From NCBI RefSeq assembly GCF_031581025.1, contig NZ_JAVLCA010000003.1: DNA of 64,000 nucleotides; one strand, written 5' to 3'. Shown here piece by piece: positions 46,000 to 54,630 of the stretch. Under the pieces are notes generated by a model. The model was given only the letters and a program-made list of their open reading frames with translations. It was not told the origin of the DNA and did no database searches. This DNA comes from Salibaculum sp031581025 (GTDB taxonomy: Bacteria > Pseudomonadota > Alphaproteobacteria > Rhodobacterales > Rhodobacteraceae). How positions within the stretch are numbered: the first letter of the stretch is position 1; every line of letters begins with the position of its first letter. A program made the position numbers and the translations under genes.

Positions 46000-46592
46000 C
46001 AGTCTTTCTCCTCATCCGGACCGTCCAGCACGGTCTCCACTTCGTCAAATTGTGTCTCGTCGATCTCGCCGGCATCCTTGCGGCCCTTGAGCACGTCGCG
46101 GATCAATTCATCGGTCAGCACCAGCTTGGCATCGCTGAGCCAGTCTAACTGCAACCCGATGGTCACCGATTCGCCATGCTCCTCGATCTCGATCAGGACG
46201 TCGTTGCCTTCGGTGCCGTGCAACGTGCCCTTGAAGCGGCGGCGGCCGTCGATCAGCTGCTCGGTCTCGATCCGCGCGACATAGCCCGACCACAGGTCAA
46301 AATCCTTGAGCCGCGTCAGGGGCCGGTCGATGCCGGGACTGGACACCTCCAGCGTGTAGGCATCCAGAATCGGGTCCTCGACATCCAGAACCGCGCTGAT
46401 TGCGGTGCTGATCTGGCCGCACTCGTCCACCTCGATGGTGCCATCGGGTTTCTGGACCATGACCTGCAGGGTGCTGTCCTTGCCGGTCATCAGCCGCACG
46501 CGCACCACTTCGAAACCCATGTCCTCGACGGTGGGGGTTATGATCTCGTTGATACGGCGATCCATCGCCGAACGGGCAATCAGGTCAGACAT
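45999..46592 (-). CDS. rimP: Ribosome maturation factor RimP
   Basis: 197 residues. It assists 30S assembly. The N-terminal domain has GFEVVRVRLMTGKDSTLQV and VDECGQIST; YTLEVSSPGIDRPL is the family signature near 90. ATG 46592 is selected because upstream in-frame codons lie in a leader with a terminator hairpin. It is first in the operon rimP-nusA-ylxR-infB. Confidence 0.93.
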   Translation of the reverse strand: MSDLIARSAMDRRINEIITPTVEDMGFEVVRVRLMTGKDSTLQVMVQKPDGTIEVDECGQISTAISAVLDVEDPILDAYTLEVSSPGIDRPLTRLKDFDLWSGYVARIETEQLIDGRRRFKGTLHGTEGNDVLIEIEEHGESVTIGLQLDWLSDAKLVLTDELIRDVLKGRKDAGEIDETQFDEVETVLDGPDEEKD

Positions 46593-46619
46593 GGTATCCA
46601 GGCACAGCCTTGCAGGCAC

Positions 46620-46643
46620 AAAAAAACGGGCGCGCGGCCCGTT
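46620..46643 (-). terminator. Intrinsic terminator/attenuator in the rimP leader
   Basis: On the minus strand: stem AACGGGC/GCCCGTT (7 bp), 5-base loop, then a T run that together with the stem gives seven consecutive T. It lies between the predicted promoter (46699-46727) and the rimP ATG (46592), so it would cut transcription of the operon unless read through. It could also end transcripts from pip upstream. Confidence 0.75.
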
Positions 46644-46698
46644 CGATCTTTCCGGTGGAGCCTCGGGGGTGGAAGCCGAAGCGCCGCTTTCATGAGGC

Positions 46699-46727
46699 AT
46701 ATAGGGGCTAAGCCTACCCGACGCAAG
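46699..46727 (-). promoter_or_regulatory. RpoH-type promoter for rimP-nusA-ylxR-infB
   Basis: Minus strand: CTTG (46724-46727), 18 bases, CCTATAT (46699-46705), the same pattern as dnaK. It also reads as a sigma70 site (TTGCGT, 17 bases, TATATG), so both factors may use it. Confidence 0.6.
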
Positions 46728-46815
46728 AGCCGTCTTGCAGACCCGCGTCCCGGCGGACGGGGGCGAAGGGCAGGGACCGGTCGCACGCCCGCGAATCATC
46801 CCCCAGACCGCGCGG

Positions 46816-47796
46816 TCAGCGCCGCGTGGCGATCCGGTCCATGGCGCGGACCAGCTCGGAACTGATACCTGGTTCGGACAGCGCATGACCGGCCTTTGGC
46901 ACCATGACCAGCCGCCCGGCGGGCCAGGCCTTGGACAGGCGATGCGCCGAGGCGGGCGGGCAGATCATGTCGAACCTGCCCTGCACGATCACGCCAGGGA
47001 TGCGCGCGATCCGGTCCATCCGGGCGAGAATTGCAGTATCCTGGTTCAGGAAGGCACCGTTATGGAAATAGTGGCATTCAAGCCGCGCGAAGGCCCGCGC
47101 ATAGTCACCCGGCCCGTCCATCCCGGACCCGTTGCTGTCGATCGAGGCGAGCGCGTTTTCCCAGCCTGCCCAGGCACGGGCATAACGGGTCTGGAGCGCC
47201 CGGTCCTCCGAGAACAACCGCCGGTGATAGGCGGCGATCATCCCGTCGCGCTCATCCTCGGGCACAAGGGCGGCGAAGCGATCCCAGAGCTCGGGCCAGA
47301 ACCGGCCCGCCCCGCCCTCGTAGAACCAGTCAAGCTCGGGCTGGGTGGCCAGGAAAACGCCACGCAGGACCAGATCCCGCACCCGGTCGGGATGTTCCTG
47401 CGCATAGACAAGCGCCAGCGTCGCCCCCCAGCTGCCGCCGAAGGCGATCCAGCTTTCGATGCACAGGGTTTCCCGGATATGCTCGATGTCGCGCACAAGA
47501 TCCCACGTCGTGTTCGCCTGGACGCTGGCATGGGGGCGCGAGCGGCCACAGCCGCGCTGATCGAAGAGGATCACCCGGTAGACGGCCGGGTCGAAGTAGC
47601 GCCGCATGGCCGGGCTGCACCCGCCCCCCGGTCCGCCATGCAGAACGACCACCGGCAGGCCCTGGGGATTGCCGCATTGTTCGACGTAGAGGCTATGACC
47701 GTCGCCCACCTCCAGCATCCGCTGGTCGAAGGGGTCGACCTGCGGGTACAGATGGGCAGCCGCGCGCCGTTGTTCCGGGACCTTGTCCATGTCCAA
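46816..47796 (-). CDS. pip: Proline iminopeptidase
   Basis: 326 residues, alpha/beta hydrolase that removes N-terminal proline. Oxyanion region VVLHGGPGGGC; nucleophile Ser in FGGSWGATLALVYAQ (near 110); DQRGCGRSRPHA is the S33-family signature. The catalytic His is probably in PKAGHALSEPG. It is cytoplasmic. The start at 47796 or the second Met at 47790 are both possible. Divergent from ubiG. Confidence 0.93.
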   Translation of the reverse strand: MDMDKVPEQRRAAAHLYPQVDPFDQRMLEVGDGHSLYVEQCGNPQGLPVVVLHGGPGGGCSPAMRRYFDPAVYRVILFDQRGCGRSRPHASVQANTTWDLVRDIEHIRETLCIESWIAFGGSWGATLALVYAQEHPDRVRDLVLRGVFLATQPELDWFYEGGAGRFWPELWDRFAALVPEDERDGMIAAYHRRLFSEDRALQTRYARAWAGWENALASIDSNGSGMDGPGDYARAFARLECHYFHNGAFLNQDTAILARMDRIARIPGVIVQGRFDMICPPASAHRLSKAWPAGRLVMVPKAGHALSEPGISSELVRAMDRIATRR

Positions 47797-47858
47797 CCTA
47801 TATGCAATCGCGGGCAGGATGTCCCGACCGGGCGTGGGATGCCACTTTGGAGAGAACG

Positions 47859-48605
47859 ATGCAAACCGGACCGAACACCATCGACGCAGGCGAAGTCGCC
47901 AAGTTCGAGGCCATGGCCGCCGAATGGTGGGACCCGCAAGGCAAGTTCAAGCCGCTGCACATGCTCAATCCCACCCGGCTGGACTACATCACCGGCCAGA
48001 TCGCCGCCGAGTTCGCGCGCGACCTTTCCGCCGACCGGCCGTTTGCCGGGCTGCGCCTGCTGGATATCGGCTGCGGAGGGGGGCTGCTGTGCGAACCCAT
48101 GGCGCGGCTGGGCGCGACGGTCGTGGGCGCCGACGCGGCCCCGCGCAACATCGCCGTCGCGCAGATCCATGCCGAGCAATCAGGGCTCGAGATCGACTAT
48201 CGCCATACGACAGCCGAGGCGCTGGCGGCGGCGGGCGAGGCTTTCGACGTTGTCCTGAACATGGAGGTCGTCGAACACGTCGCCGACCCACAGGCCTATC
48301 TGAATGCCTGCCATGATCTTCTCAAACCGGGCGGGCTGCACATCTGTTCGACGGTCAACCGCAATCCCAGAAGCTTTGCCAAGGCCATCGTGGGCGCGGA
48401 ATACGTGATGCGCTGGCTGCCCAAGGGCACGCATGACTGGAAAAAGTTCATCACGCCGGACGAGCTATTCGCCCTGCTTCGCCAGGCCGGGCTGGACCCG
48501 GTGGACCGCAAGGGGTTCAGCTTCAACCCGGTGCTCTGGTCCTGGTCGATCTCGGAGCGTGACCTTTCGGTGAACTACGTCACCGCCGCGATACGCCCAT
48601 CCTGA
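47859..48605 (+). CDS. ubiG: Ubiquinone biosynthesis O-methyltransferase UbiG
   Basis: 248 residues. It carries out both O-methylations of ubiquinone synthesis. SAM motif I is LLDIGCGGGLLCEPMARLG (about 66-84); the N-terminal segment EVAKFEAMAAEWWDPQGKFK is typical of UbiG. GGAGAGA precedes the ATG. Convergent with the MarR gene. Confidence 0.94.
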   Translation: MQTGPNTIDAGEVAKFEAMAAEWWDPQGKFKPLHMLNPTRLDYITGQIAAEFARDLSADRPFAGLRLLDIGCGGGLLCEPMARLGATVVGADAAPRNIAVAQIHAEQSGLEIDYRHTTAEALAAAGEAFDVVLNMEVVEHVADPQAYLNACHDLLKPGGLHICSTVNRNPRSFAKAIVGAEYVMRWLPKGTHDWKKFITPDELFALLRQAGLDPVDRKGFSFNPVLWSWSISERDLSVNYVTAAIRPS

Positions 48606-48623
48606 AGCGGCCCGCGCAGGGCG

Positions 48624-49067
48624 TTATTCATCAGCCGAAAGGTTGACGCGCAGCGCGCGCAGCACCGGCAGGATCGCGCGGACCTTCTCGGGGCCGACCT
48701 CGTCTACCGCCTCGGCGATAATGGGAGCGATGGCGGCCACGGCGGCATCGCGCGCCTTGCGGCCCGCCGGCGAGATCGTCACCATCTTGCGCCGGGCATC
48801 GTCCCAGTCGGGCCGGATATGGATATACCCCGCGGCCTCCAGCTTGCGCAGGGTGTTCGTCATGGCCCCGCGCGTCAGGTGAAAGGTGCGCGCCAGTTGC
48901 GCCGGGCTTTTTTCGGTCTGGCTGCGCGCCAGATGGTTGAGCACCGAGAAATGGCTCAACTCCATCCCCCGCGGCAAAACCTTCGCGACGTTGTTGCGCG
49001 CCAGCTGGTCCACCGTGAGAATCTCGCTGAACAGGCCGACGGCAAGGCTGTCTGTCTGGGTGCTCAT
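48624..49067 (-). CDS. MarR-family transcriptional regulator
   Basis: 147 residues with a MarR winged helix: SPAQLARTFHLTRGAMTNTL is the recognition region and DWDDARRKMVTISPAG the wing. It is last in the operon comF-grxC-nitrilase-marR and overlaps the nitrilase gene by 4 bases. The ligand and targets are unknown. Confidence 0.85.
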   Translation of the reverse strand: MSTQTDSLAVGLFSEILTVDQLARNNVAKVLPRGMELSHFSVLNHLARSQTEKSPAQLARTFHLTRGAMTNTLRKLEAAGYIHIRPDWDDARRKMVTISPAGRKARDAAVAAIAPIIAEAVDEVGPEKVRAILPVLRALRVNLSADE

Positions 49068-49891
49068 GGTCCCCGGAACGTCCTGTCGCTGTGGATCGCG
49101 GGCAAGCGGCTGCGGGTATTTGCCACCTCTTCCAGGTCGATATCAACGGTGAAGACACCCGTTTCCGTGCCTGCGTCCAGCAGAACCTGGCCCCAGGGCG
49201 ACACGACCATGGCGTGGCCATGGGTCCGGCGCGGGCGGCCGGCGCGGGCCGCATGCGTGCCCGACTGCGCCGCGGCAATGACGAAGGCACCCGTCTCGAT
49301 GGCGCGGGCACGCAGCAGCGGTTCCCAATGCGCGCGTCCGGTGACGGGCGAAAAGGCCGAGGGCACCAGCAGGACCTCGGCCCCCACCTGCGCCAAGTGT
49401 CGGTAGAGATGCCCGAAGCGCAGATCATAGCAGATGGTCAGGCCGAAACAGCCCAGCGGCGTAGGTGCCAGCACCGCGCGGTCGCCCGGGGCATAGCCAT
49501 CGGATTCACGATATGTCTCGCTCTCCGAGATGGCGACGTCGAACATGTGGATCTTGTCGTAGCGCGCAACGATCTCGCCCGCCGGCGAGACAAGGAAAGA
49601 CCGATTCACGAATCGGCCTGCGTCGCCGCCTTTCAGCGCGAGAGACCCAATCGACAGCCAGAGGCCCAGATCGCGCGCCTGCGCGCACAGCCCAGCCAGA
49701 ACCGGATCATCGGCTTCATGGCGCAAGACGCTGTTCTGATGCGCCCGGTCCAGGCTGACGCAATTCGTCACCTCGGGGGTGCAGACGATGTCCGCCCCCT
49801 GCGCCGCCGCCTGCGTCATCAGATCACTGGCGGTGGCGAGATTGTCAGCGGGATCATCGCTGGCACAAAGCTGGAGAAGCGCGGCTTTCAC
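49064..49891 (-). CDS. Carbon-nitrogen hydrolase (nitrilase superfamily, Nit1-like)
   Basis: 275 residues. The Glu-Lys-Cys triad is visible: E in CTPEVTNC, K in YDKIHMFDV, Cys in GLTICYDLRFGHLYR. The last motif is close to Nit1/deaminated-glutathione amidase, which would fit the adjacent glutaredoxin gene, but the substrate is not proven. It overlaps grxC and marR by 4 bases each. Confidence 0.87.
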   Translation of the reverse strand: MKAALLQLCASDDPADNLATASDLMTQAAAQGADIVCTPEVTNCVSLDRAHQNSVLRHEADDPVLAGLCAQARDLGLWLSIGSLALKGGDAGRFVNRSFLVSPAGEIVARYDKIHMFDVAISESETYRESDGYAPGDRAVLAPTPLGCFGLTICYDLRFGHLYRHLAQVGAEVLLVPSAFSPVTGRAHWEPLLRARAIETGAFVIAAAQSGTHAARAGRPRRTHGHAMVVSPWGQVLLDAGTETGVFTVDIDLEEVANTRSRLPAIHSDRTFRGP

Positions 49892-50145
49892 GCCGCCAAC
49901 AGGCCGTCGAGCCTGCCGGCGCGGTCCAGCGCGTAAAGTTCGTCACAGCCTCCGACGTGATCGTCGCCCACAAAGATCTGCGGGACGGTATGGCTGCCCC
50001 CGGCCCTTTCGAGCATCTCGGCCCGGCGATCCGGGTCGCGCGCGATGTCGATCTCGGAAAAGGCAACGCCCTTCGATTGCAGCAGCCGCTTGGCCGCGTG
50101 GCAAAACCCGCACATCGGCGAGGTATAGATTTCGACTGGTTTCAT
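49888..50145 (-). CDS. grxC: Glutaredoxin 3
   Basis: 85 residues with the active site CGFC in IYTSPMCGFCHAAKRLL (positions 12-15) and the glutathione site TVPQIFVGDDHVGGCDEL. The CGFC variant differs from the common CPYC. It is a cytosolic glutathione-dependent disulfide reductase. It lies between comF (29 bases) and the nitrilase gene (4-base overlap). Confidence 0.93.
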   Translation of the reverse strand: MKPVEIYTSPMCGFCHAAKRLLQSKGVAFSEIDIARDPDRRAEMLERAGGSHTVPQIFVGDDHVGGCDELYALDRAGRLDGLLAA

Positions 50146-50174
50146 GAGTAGCCCCCGATTGGTTCGCCGCTAAC

Positions 50175-50915
50175 CTATGCCTCTTTGGTGACGCGGGCCA
50201 GTGCCAGTACGCAGACCGCGTGTGCACCGGCGGCAAGGCAGGCCTCGGTCGCCGCCGCGAAGGTGGCGCCGCTGGTCATGACATCGTCCACGAGGATCAC
50301 CTGCCGCCCCTGCACCTGCGCACCGCGGCAGTCGTGGGCCACGATGGCGCCCGCCAGGCTTTGAAAGCGTGCCTCGCGGTCGTGGCCATCAAGCGGGGCC
50401 GTGGCCTTTCGGCGCACCAGCACGTCGGGCATGTAATCGGCGGGGGCCAACTCGGACAGGCGCTGGGCCAGCACGGCAGACTGGTTGTACTTGCGCCGTG
50501 CCAGCCTGCGCCAGTGCAGCGGCACTGGCACCAGCGCCGGACGCTCCGACCAGACCGGGCGCGCGGCGCGCAGCAGCCAGGGCGCGGCGACCCGCGCCAG
50601 GTCGAGCCTGTCGCCATGTTTGAGCTGCAGCACCATGCGCCGCCCGGTGTCGCGATAGGCGAAGGCCGCGCGCCCCCGCTGCCAGGGCCGGGCAATCGCA
50701 AGGCAATCCTCGCAGAGCGCATCGCTTTCCCCCGGGGTGCCGGGTTGGCCCGGCAGCGGGACGCCGCAGGCATCGCAGGTCAGACCCTCGATGAAGGGGG
50801 TATCGCGCCAGCACGCCCCGCAGAGCGAGAACGCGACCGCCGTGCGCGCATCGCACATGGCGCACTGCGGCGGATAGACCGCCTCGACAAGGCTTTGAAT
50901 TGCTGCCCGTATCAT
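50175..50915 (-). CDS. ComF-family phosphoribosyltransferase-like protein
   Basis: 246 residues. The N-terminal double zinc ribbon (CAMC, CGAC, CDAC, CEDC; about 18-75) precedes a phosphoribosyltransferase fold (VILVDDVMTSGATFAAATEA near 205-225; WRRLARRKYNQSAVLAQRL). ComF aids natural DNA uptake in several bacteria. Its start lies only 14 bases from the start of the divergent methyltransferase-like gene. Confidence 0.9.
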   Translation of the reverse strand: MIRAAIQSLVEAVYPPQCAMCDARTAVAFSLCGACWRDTPFIEGLTCDACGVPLPGQPGTPGESDALCEDCLAIARPWQRGRAAFAYRDTGRRMVLQLKHGDRLDLARVAAPWLLRAARPVWSERPALVPVPLHWRRLARRKYNQSAVLAQRLSELAPADYMPDVLVRRKATAPLDGHDREARFQSLAGAIVAHDCRGAQVQGRQVILVDDVMTSGATFAAATEACLAAGAHAVCVLALARVTKEA

Positions 50916-50929
50916 CTAGATCGCCCCTC

Positions 50930-51763
50930 ATGACCCAGCCGCCCCGCCTGACCGACCGCGAGACCCTCGAGAGGATGCGCCGCCGCGCCGCACAGTTCGG
51001 CCCGGTGCTGTTCCTGCAAGACGCGGCCGCCGACGAAGTTCAGGAGAGGCTGGCCATGGTTAACAGGGGGTTCACGCGGCCGGCAGTCGTCACCCCCTGG
51101 CCCGCGGTGTGGCACGCGCGCCTGCCCGAGGCCCGGGTCATTCATGACACCGAGGTGCTCGAGCTAGTTGAAGGGGGCCATGACCTGATCGTGCACGCGT
51201 TGTGCCTGCACTGGGCGGACGATCCTGTTGGCCAGCTTGTCCAGTGCCGCCGTGCGCTGGCGCCGGACGGCCTGCTGCTGGTGACGCTGTTCGGCGGCCA
51301 GACACTGCACGAGCTGCGCAGCGCCCTGGCCGAGGCCGAATCCCGGGTCACCGGCGGACTGTCCCCGCGCGTATTGCCCATGGGCGAGGTGCGCGATCTT
51401 GGCGGTCTTCTGCAAAGGGCGGGCCTTGCTCTGCCCGTGGCCGATACCCTGCCCCTGCGGTGCAGCTATCGCGACGTGATGCACCTGGTGCACGAGTTGC
51501 GCGGCATGGGCGAGACGAACGCGATGCAGTCCCGTCACCGCGCGCCCCTGCGCCGCGACATCCTGCCACGCCTTCAGCAGGTCTATCATGACGCCTATGC
51601 CGACCCGGACGGACGCCTGCCGGCCACCTTCGAGATCGTCACGCTGACCGGCTGGGCGCCCAGCGCGGATCAGCAAAAGCCCCTGCGGCCCGGCTCGGCG
51701 TCGCACCGGCTGGCCGATGCGCTGGGCGCGCAAGAGGTGCCACTCAAGGACGCAGGTGATTGA
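50930..51763 (+). CDS. Methyltransferase-like protein (BioC/NDUFAF5-like, motif I degenerate)
   Basis: 277 residues. The second half resembles class I methyltransferases: HDLIVHALCLHWADDPVG, then LAPDGLLLVTLFGGQTLHEL. The segment where the SAM-binding GxGxG loop belongs (about 45-65) reads AVVTPWPAVWHARL, without the glycines. It may therefore not be a methyltransferase; NDUFAF5, its nearest mitochondrial relative, is a hydroxylase and complex I assembly factor. ATG 50930 is chosen since the upstream 10 codons overlap comF. Confidence 0.75.
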   Translation: MTQPPRLTDRETLERMRRRAAQFGPVLFLQDAAADEVQERLAMVNRGFTRPAVVTPWPAVWHARLPEARVIHDTEVLELVEGGHDLIVHALCLHWADDPVGQLVQCRRALAPDGLLLVTLFGGQTLHELRSALAEAESRVTGGLSPRVLPMGEVRDLGGLLQRAGLALPVADTLPLRCSYRDVMHLVHELRGMGETNAMQSRHRAPLRRDILPRLQQVYHDAYADPDGRLPATFEIVTLTGWAPSADQQKPLRPGSASHRLADALGAQEVPLKDAGD

Positions 51764-51818
51764 CCCGCCGTGCAGACACGCTAAGCCAAGATCAAACAAT
51801 TCCAGGACACCCAGACCT

Positions 51819-52883
51819 ATGACCCAGACCGAGGCCACATGCCCCGCCCATGCCCCCGCGGACCATCCCAAGATCAAGCCTGCCAAGGTGGGGGTCCTCC
51901 TGGCCAATCTCGGGACGCCGGATCACTATAGCTATTGGCCCATGCGGCGGTATCTGAACGAGTTCCTGTCCGACAAGCGCGTGGTCGACTATTCGGCCTG
52001 GCTCTGGCAGCCGCTGCTGCAGCTGGTCATCCTGAGCAAACGGCCCTTTGCCAGCGGTGCCGCTTACAAGTCCATCTGGAACGAAGCGGCCGACGAAAGC
52101 CCCCTTCTGACCATCACCAAGGACCAGACCGCCGCGATGAAGGCGCGCCTGAAGGAGCGGTTCGGCGACGATGTCATGGTCGATTTCTGCATGCGCTACG
52201 GCAACCCTTCGACCAAGACCAAGGTGCGCGAGATGGTCGAGGCAGGCTGCACCCGGATCCTGTTCTTCCCGCTCTATCCGCATTACGCGGGGGCCACCTC
52301 GGCCACGGCTAACGATCAGTTCTTTCGCGCCCTGATGGACGAGAAGTGGCAGCCCATCGCCCGCGTTGTGCCCCCCTATTTCGACGAGCCGGCCTATATC
52401 GAGGCGCTCGCGCAATCCGTCGAACGGGCCTACGCGGAAAAGGAAGACAGGCCCGAGATTCTGGTCTGTTCCTATCACGGGATGCCGCAGCGCTACCTGA
52501 CCGAGGGTGACCCCTATCACTGCCAGTGTCAGAAGACGACGCGGCTGCTCAAGGAACGGCTGGGCTGGGACGACACGCAGATCACAACGACCTTCCAGTC
52601 CGTCTTCGGCCCCGAGCAGTGGCTGCGGCCTTACACGGTCGAAGAGGTCGCGCGGCTGGCCGAAGAGGACGGCAAGAAGAAGATCGCCGTGATCGCCCCG
52701 GCCTTCTCCGCCGATTGCATCGAGACGCTGGAAGAGATCAACGAGGAGATCAAGGAAAGCTTCGAGGAGGCGGGCGGCGAGGATTTCACCTATATCCCCT
52801 GCCTGAATGCCGACGATGCCCATATGGACGCACTGGCCGGCGTGGTCGAACGCGAACTGCGCGGCTGGCTGGACCGGGGCTGA
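51819..52883 (+). CDS. hemH: Ferrochelatase
   Basis: 354 residues. It inserts iron into protoporphyrin IX to make haem. Motifs: VGVLLANLGTPD, LVCSYHGMPQRYL (active-site His), VIAPAFSADCIETLEE. AGGACA is upstream of ATG 51819. In-frame codons from 51717 lie inside the preceding gene. It ends before a strong bidirectional hairpin. Confidence 0.95.
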   Translation: MTQTEATCPAHAPADHPKIKPAKVGVLLANLGTPDHYSYWPMRRYLNEFLSDKRVVDYSAWLWQPLLQLVILSKRPFASGAAYKSIWNEAADESPLLTITKDQTAAMKARLKERFGDDVMVDFCMRYGNPSTKTKVREMVEAGCTRILFFPLYPHYAGATSATANDQFFRALMDEKWQPIARVVPPYFDEPAYIEALAQSVERAYAEKEDRPEILVCSYHGMPQRYLTEGDPYHCQCQKTTRLLKERLGWDDTQITTTFQSVFGPEQWLRPYTVEEVARLAEEDGKKKIAVIAPAFSADCIETLEEINEEIKESFEEAGGEDFTYIPCLNADDAHMDALAGVVERELRGWLDRG

Positions 52884-52914
52884 ACCGCGTCACAGAAGCA
52901 AGCCCAGAACGAAG

Positions 52915-52942
52915 AAACGCCGCTGGATATCCAGCGGCGTTT
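52915..52942. terminator. Bidirectional terminator hemH / small membrane protein
   Basis: A 12-bp stem (AAACGCCGCTGG / CCAGCGGCGTTT) with an ATAT centre, followed by TTTT at 52947-52950 on the plus strand, lies between convergent genes. Confidence 0.8.
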
Positions 52943-52969
52943 CCGATTTTCTAGACCTTTCGGTCGGGA

Positions 52970-53161
52970 TCAGTCGGCCGACGCAGCAGCCGCGATCAGC
53001 GCGACCAGGATGAGCGGCACGATCAGGTTCGAGGACGAGCCAGCGGTGGTCTCTTCCTCGACGACGACAGGCTCCATCTCGACGACGGGCTCTTCCATCC
53101 CGCCGGCGAAGGCGGTCGAAGCGGTGCCGGCGAAAACAGCGGCGAGTGCGATCTTTTTCAT
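52970..53161 (-). CDS. Small exported membrane protein, unknown function
   Basis: 63 residues: signal peptide (MKKIALAAVFAGTASTAFAGG), an acidic valine-rich stretch (EEPVVEMEPVVVEEETT), then a hydrophobic C-terminal helix (SNLIVPLILVALIAAAASAD). ATG 53161 is chosen because GGAG lies 8 bases upstream; ATG 53167 is too close to it. I recall similar proteins in Rhodobacterales, but no function. A promoter is visible upstream. Confidence 0.75.
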   Translation of the reverse strand: MKKIALAAVFAGTASTAFAGGMEEPVVEMEPVVVEEETTAGSSSNLIVPLILVALIAAAASAD

Positions 53162-53238
53162 GTTCATTCTCCAGTTTTTGCCCAAGGCAATGATGTTGAG
53201 GAACGCCAAGGGCACCCAAGACTTACCTCGTGGTTGCC

Positions 53239-53267
53239 GATAAAGCAGCATTTGCTCCGAAACGCAA
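53239..53267 (-). promoter_or_regulatory. Promoter for the small membrane protein
   Basis: Minus strand: TTGCGT (53262-53267), 17 bases, TTTATC (53239-53244). A fair sigma70 match. Confidence 0.4.
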
Positions 53268-53308
53268 AGCGCATTGCGGTGTTTCTGCGTCCTCGGTCCG
53301 TCTTGTCG

Positions 53309-53902
53309 TCAAATCAGCAACACCTGGGTCCCGACATCGGCGAATCCGAACAACTCCTGGATGTGCTCATTGTACAGCCCGATGCAACCGTTCGATGACC
53401 GGCGCCCGATCTTGCGCGTGTCATGGGTGCCATGGATACGATAATAGGTCCAGGATAGGTAGAGCGCATGCGTGCCGAGCGGATTGTCCGGCCCCGGGCC
53501 GACATAGTCGGGCCACTCGGGGTTGCGTTCCTTCATGGCCGGAGTCGGGCGCCAGCTGGGCCCCTCGACCTTGCGCACGACCTCGGTGCGGCCGCGCCGG
53601 GTCAGGTCTTCGGTCAGCGGCACGCTGGTGGGATAGAGCTTGTAGAGGCTCTCGTCCTCGGACCAGTAGTGCAAAGCGCGGCTTTGCACGTCGACCAGAA
53701 TCGCCCCACGGCGCAGAGTGCTGAAATAGGGACGCCAGTCGAGCTGACGGAAGCTGGACACATTACGCCGCGTGGACTGCGAGACATCGCCCTCCATCTC
53801 GGTCGTATTCCTGGTTTGCGCGACTGCGCCGGTCCCGGCCAACGCGGCCGACCCCGCCAGAAAGCTGCGGCGGCTCAGGCTGCCAAAGGGGTTTGCTGAC
53901 AT
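53309..53902 (-). CDS. L,D-transpeptidase (YkuD), Tat-exported
   Basis: 197 residues. A twin-arginine signal (SLSRRSFLAGSAALAGTG) is followed by a YkuD domain (about 90-197). The active site reads HGTHDTRKIGRRSSNGCIGL, with the catalytic Cys in SNGC. Such enzymes form 3-3 crosslinks or attach lipoproteins to peptidoglycan. A second, different YkuD gene lies 0.7 kb away. Confidence 0.9.
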   Translation of the reverse strand: MSANPFGSLSRRSFLAGSAALAGTGAVAQTRNTTEMEGDVSQSTRRNVSSFRQLDWRPYFSTLRRGAILVDVQSRALHYWSEDESLYKLYPTSVPLTEDLTRRGRTEVVRKVEGPSWRPTPAMKERNPEWPDYVGPGPDNPLGTHALYLSWTYYRIHGTHDTRKIGRRSSNGCIGLYNEHIQELFGFADVGTQVLLI

Positions 53903-54063
53903 CGTTGTTCTCCAACCCGGTCACGTCTCGTGACGCTGTGTATGGCGCATTTGCCGCGTTCGCAAATCAAACAACCGTCATGCGACCGTCTTCACGCCGA
54001 TGTGGGTTTGAATCGTGACGGCCCGCAGGCTATGCCCCTGCGAAATCGGACAAGGAGTCCCCG

Positions 54064-54630
54064 ATGCGCCGCCTTTTCGCCCTTTTTTCGATCCTGCTGT
54101 CCGGGCTGGCCGCCTGCGCCCCCGTCGATCCCGGCCGGATCGGCCCCGACGGCCTGCCGTTGCCGCAGGTCTACCGCATTGATGAGGACAACCGCGCCAA
54201 GATCCAGTTTCGCATGCTCGACAGCCTCAACGCGCTGCGCGATGCCGCCGGGGCACCGCCGGTGACGCTGAACGCCCGGCTCAACGCCGCCGCCGCGACG
54301 CATTCGCGCGACATGGCCGTGCAGAACCGGCCTTGGCATTTCGGGTCGGACGGGTCCTCGCCGCTGGAGAGGCTGCGCCGGGTCGGCTACACGGGGCAAC
54401 TGCGCGGCGAGACGATTTCCGAGACCTTCGAAACCGAGTTGCAGACTCTCGCCGCCTGGATGGAGGCCCCTGAGACCCGCGCGGTTCTGCTGGACAGCGC
54501 GGCCAACGAAATGGGCTTTGCCTGGTTCCAGGAGGAGAACGGCAAGATCTGGTGGACGCTGGTTCTGGGCGACGGCACCCGCACCGGCCCGGTGCCTGAA
54601 CAGAACCCGGTGCCAGACCTTCAGGGGTAG
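54064..54630 (+). CDS. CAP/SCP-domain lipoprotein
   Basis: 188 residues. Lipoprotein signal with lipobox LAAC (Cys18), then a CAP domain: LNALRDAAGAPPVTLNARLN, ATHSRDMAVQNRPWHFG, GETISETFE, WFQEENGKIWWTLVLG. Bacterial CAP proteins act in the periplasm; their activity is mostly unknown. GGAGT is upstream. It overlaps the convergent L,D-transpeptidase gene by 10 bases. Confidence 0.87.
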   Translation: MRRLFALFSILLSGLAACAPVDPGRIGPDGLPLPQVYRIDEDNRAKIQFRMLDSLNALRDAAGAPPVTLNARLNAAAATHSRDMAVQNRPWHFGSDGSSPLERLRRVGYTGQLRGETISETFETELQTLAAWMEAPETRAVLLDSAANEMGFAWFQEENGKIWWTLVLGDGTRTGPVPEQNPVPDLQG

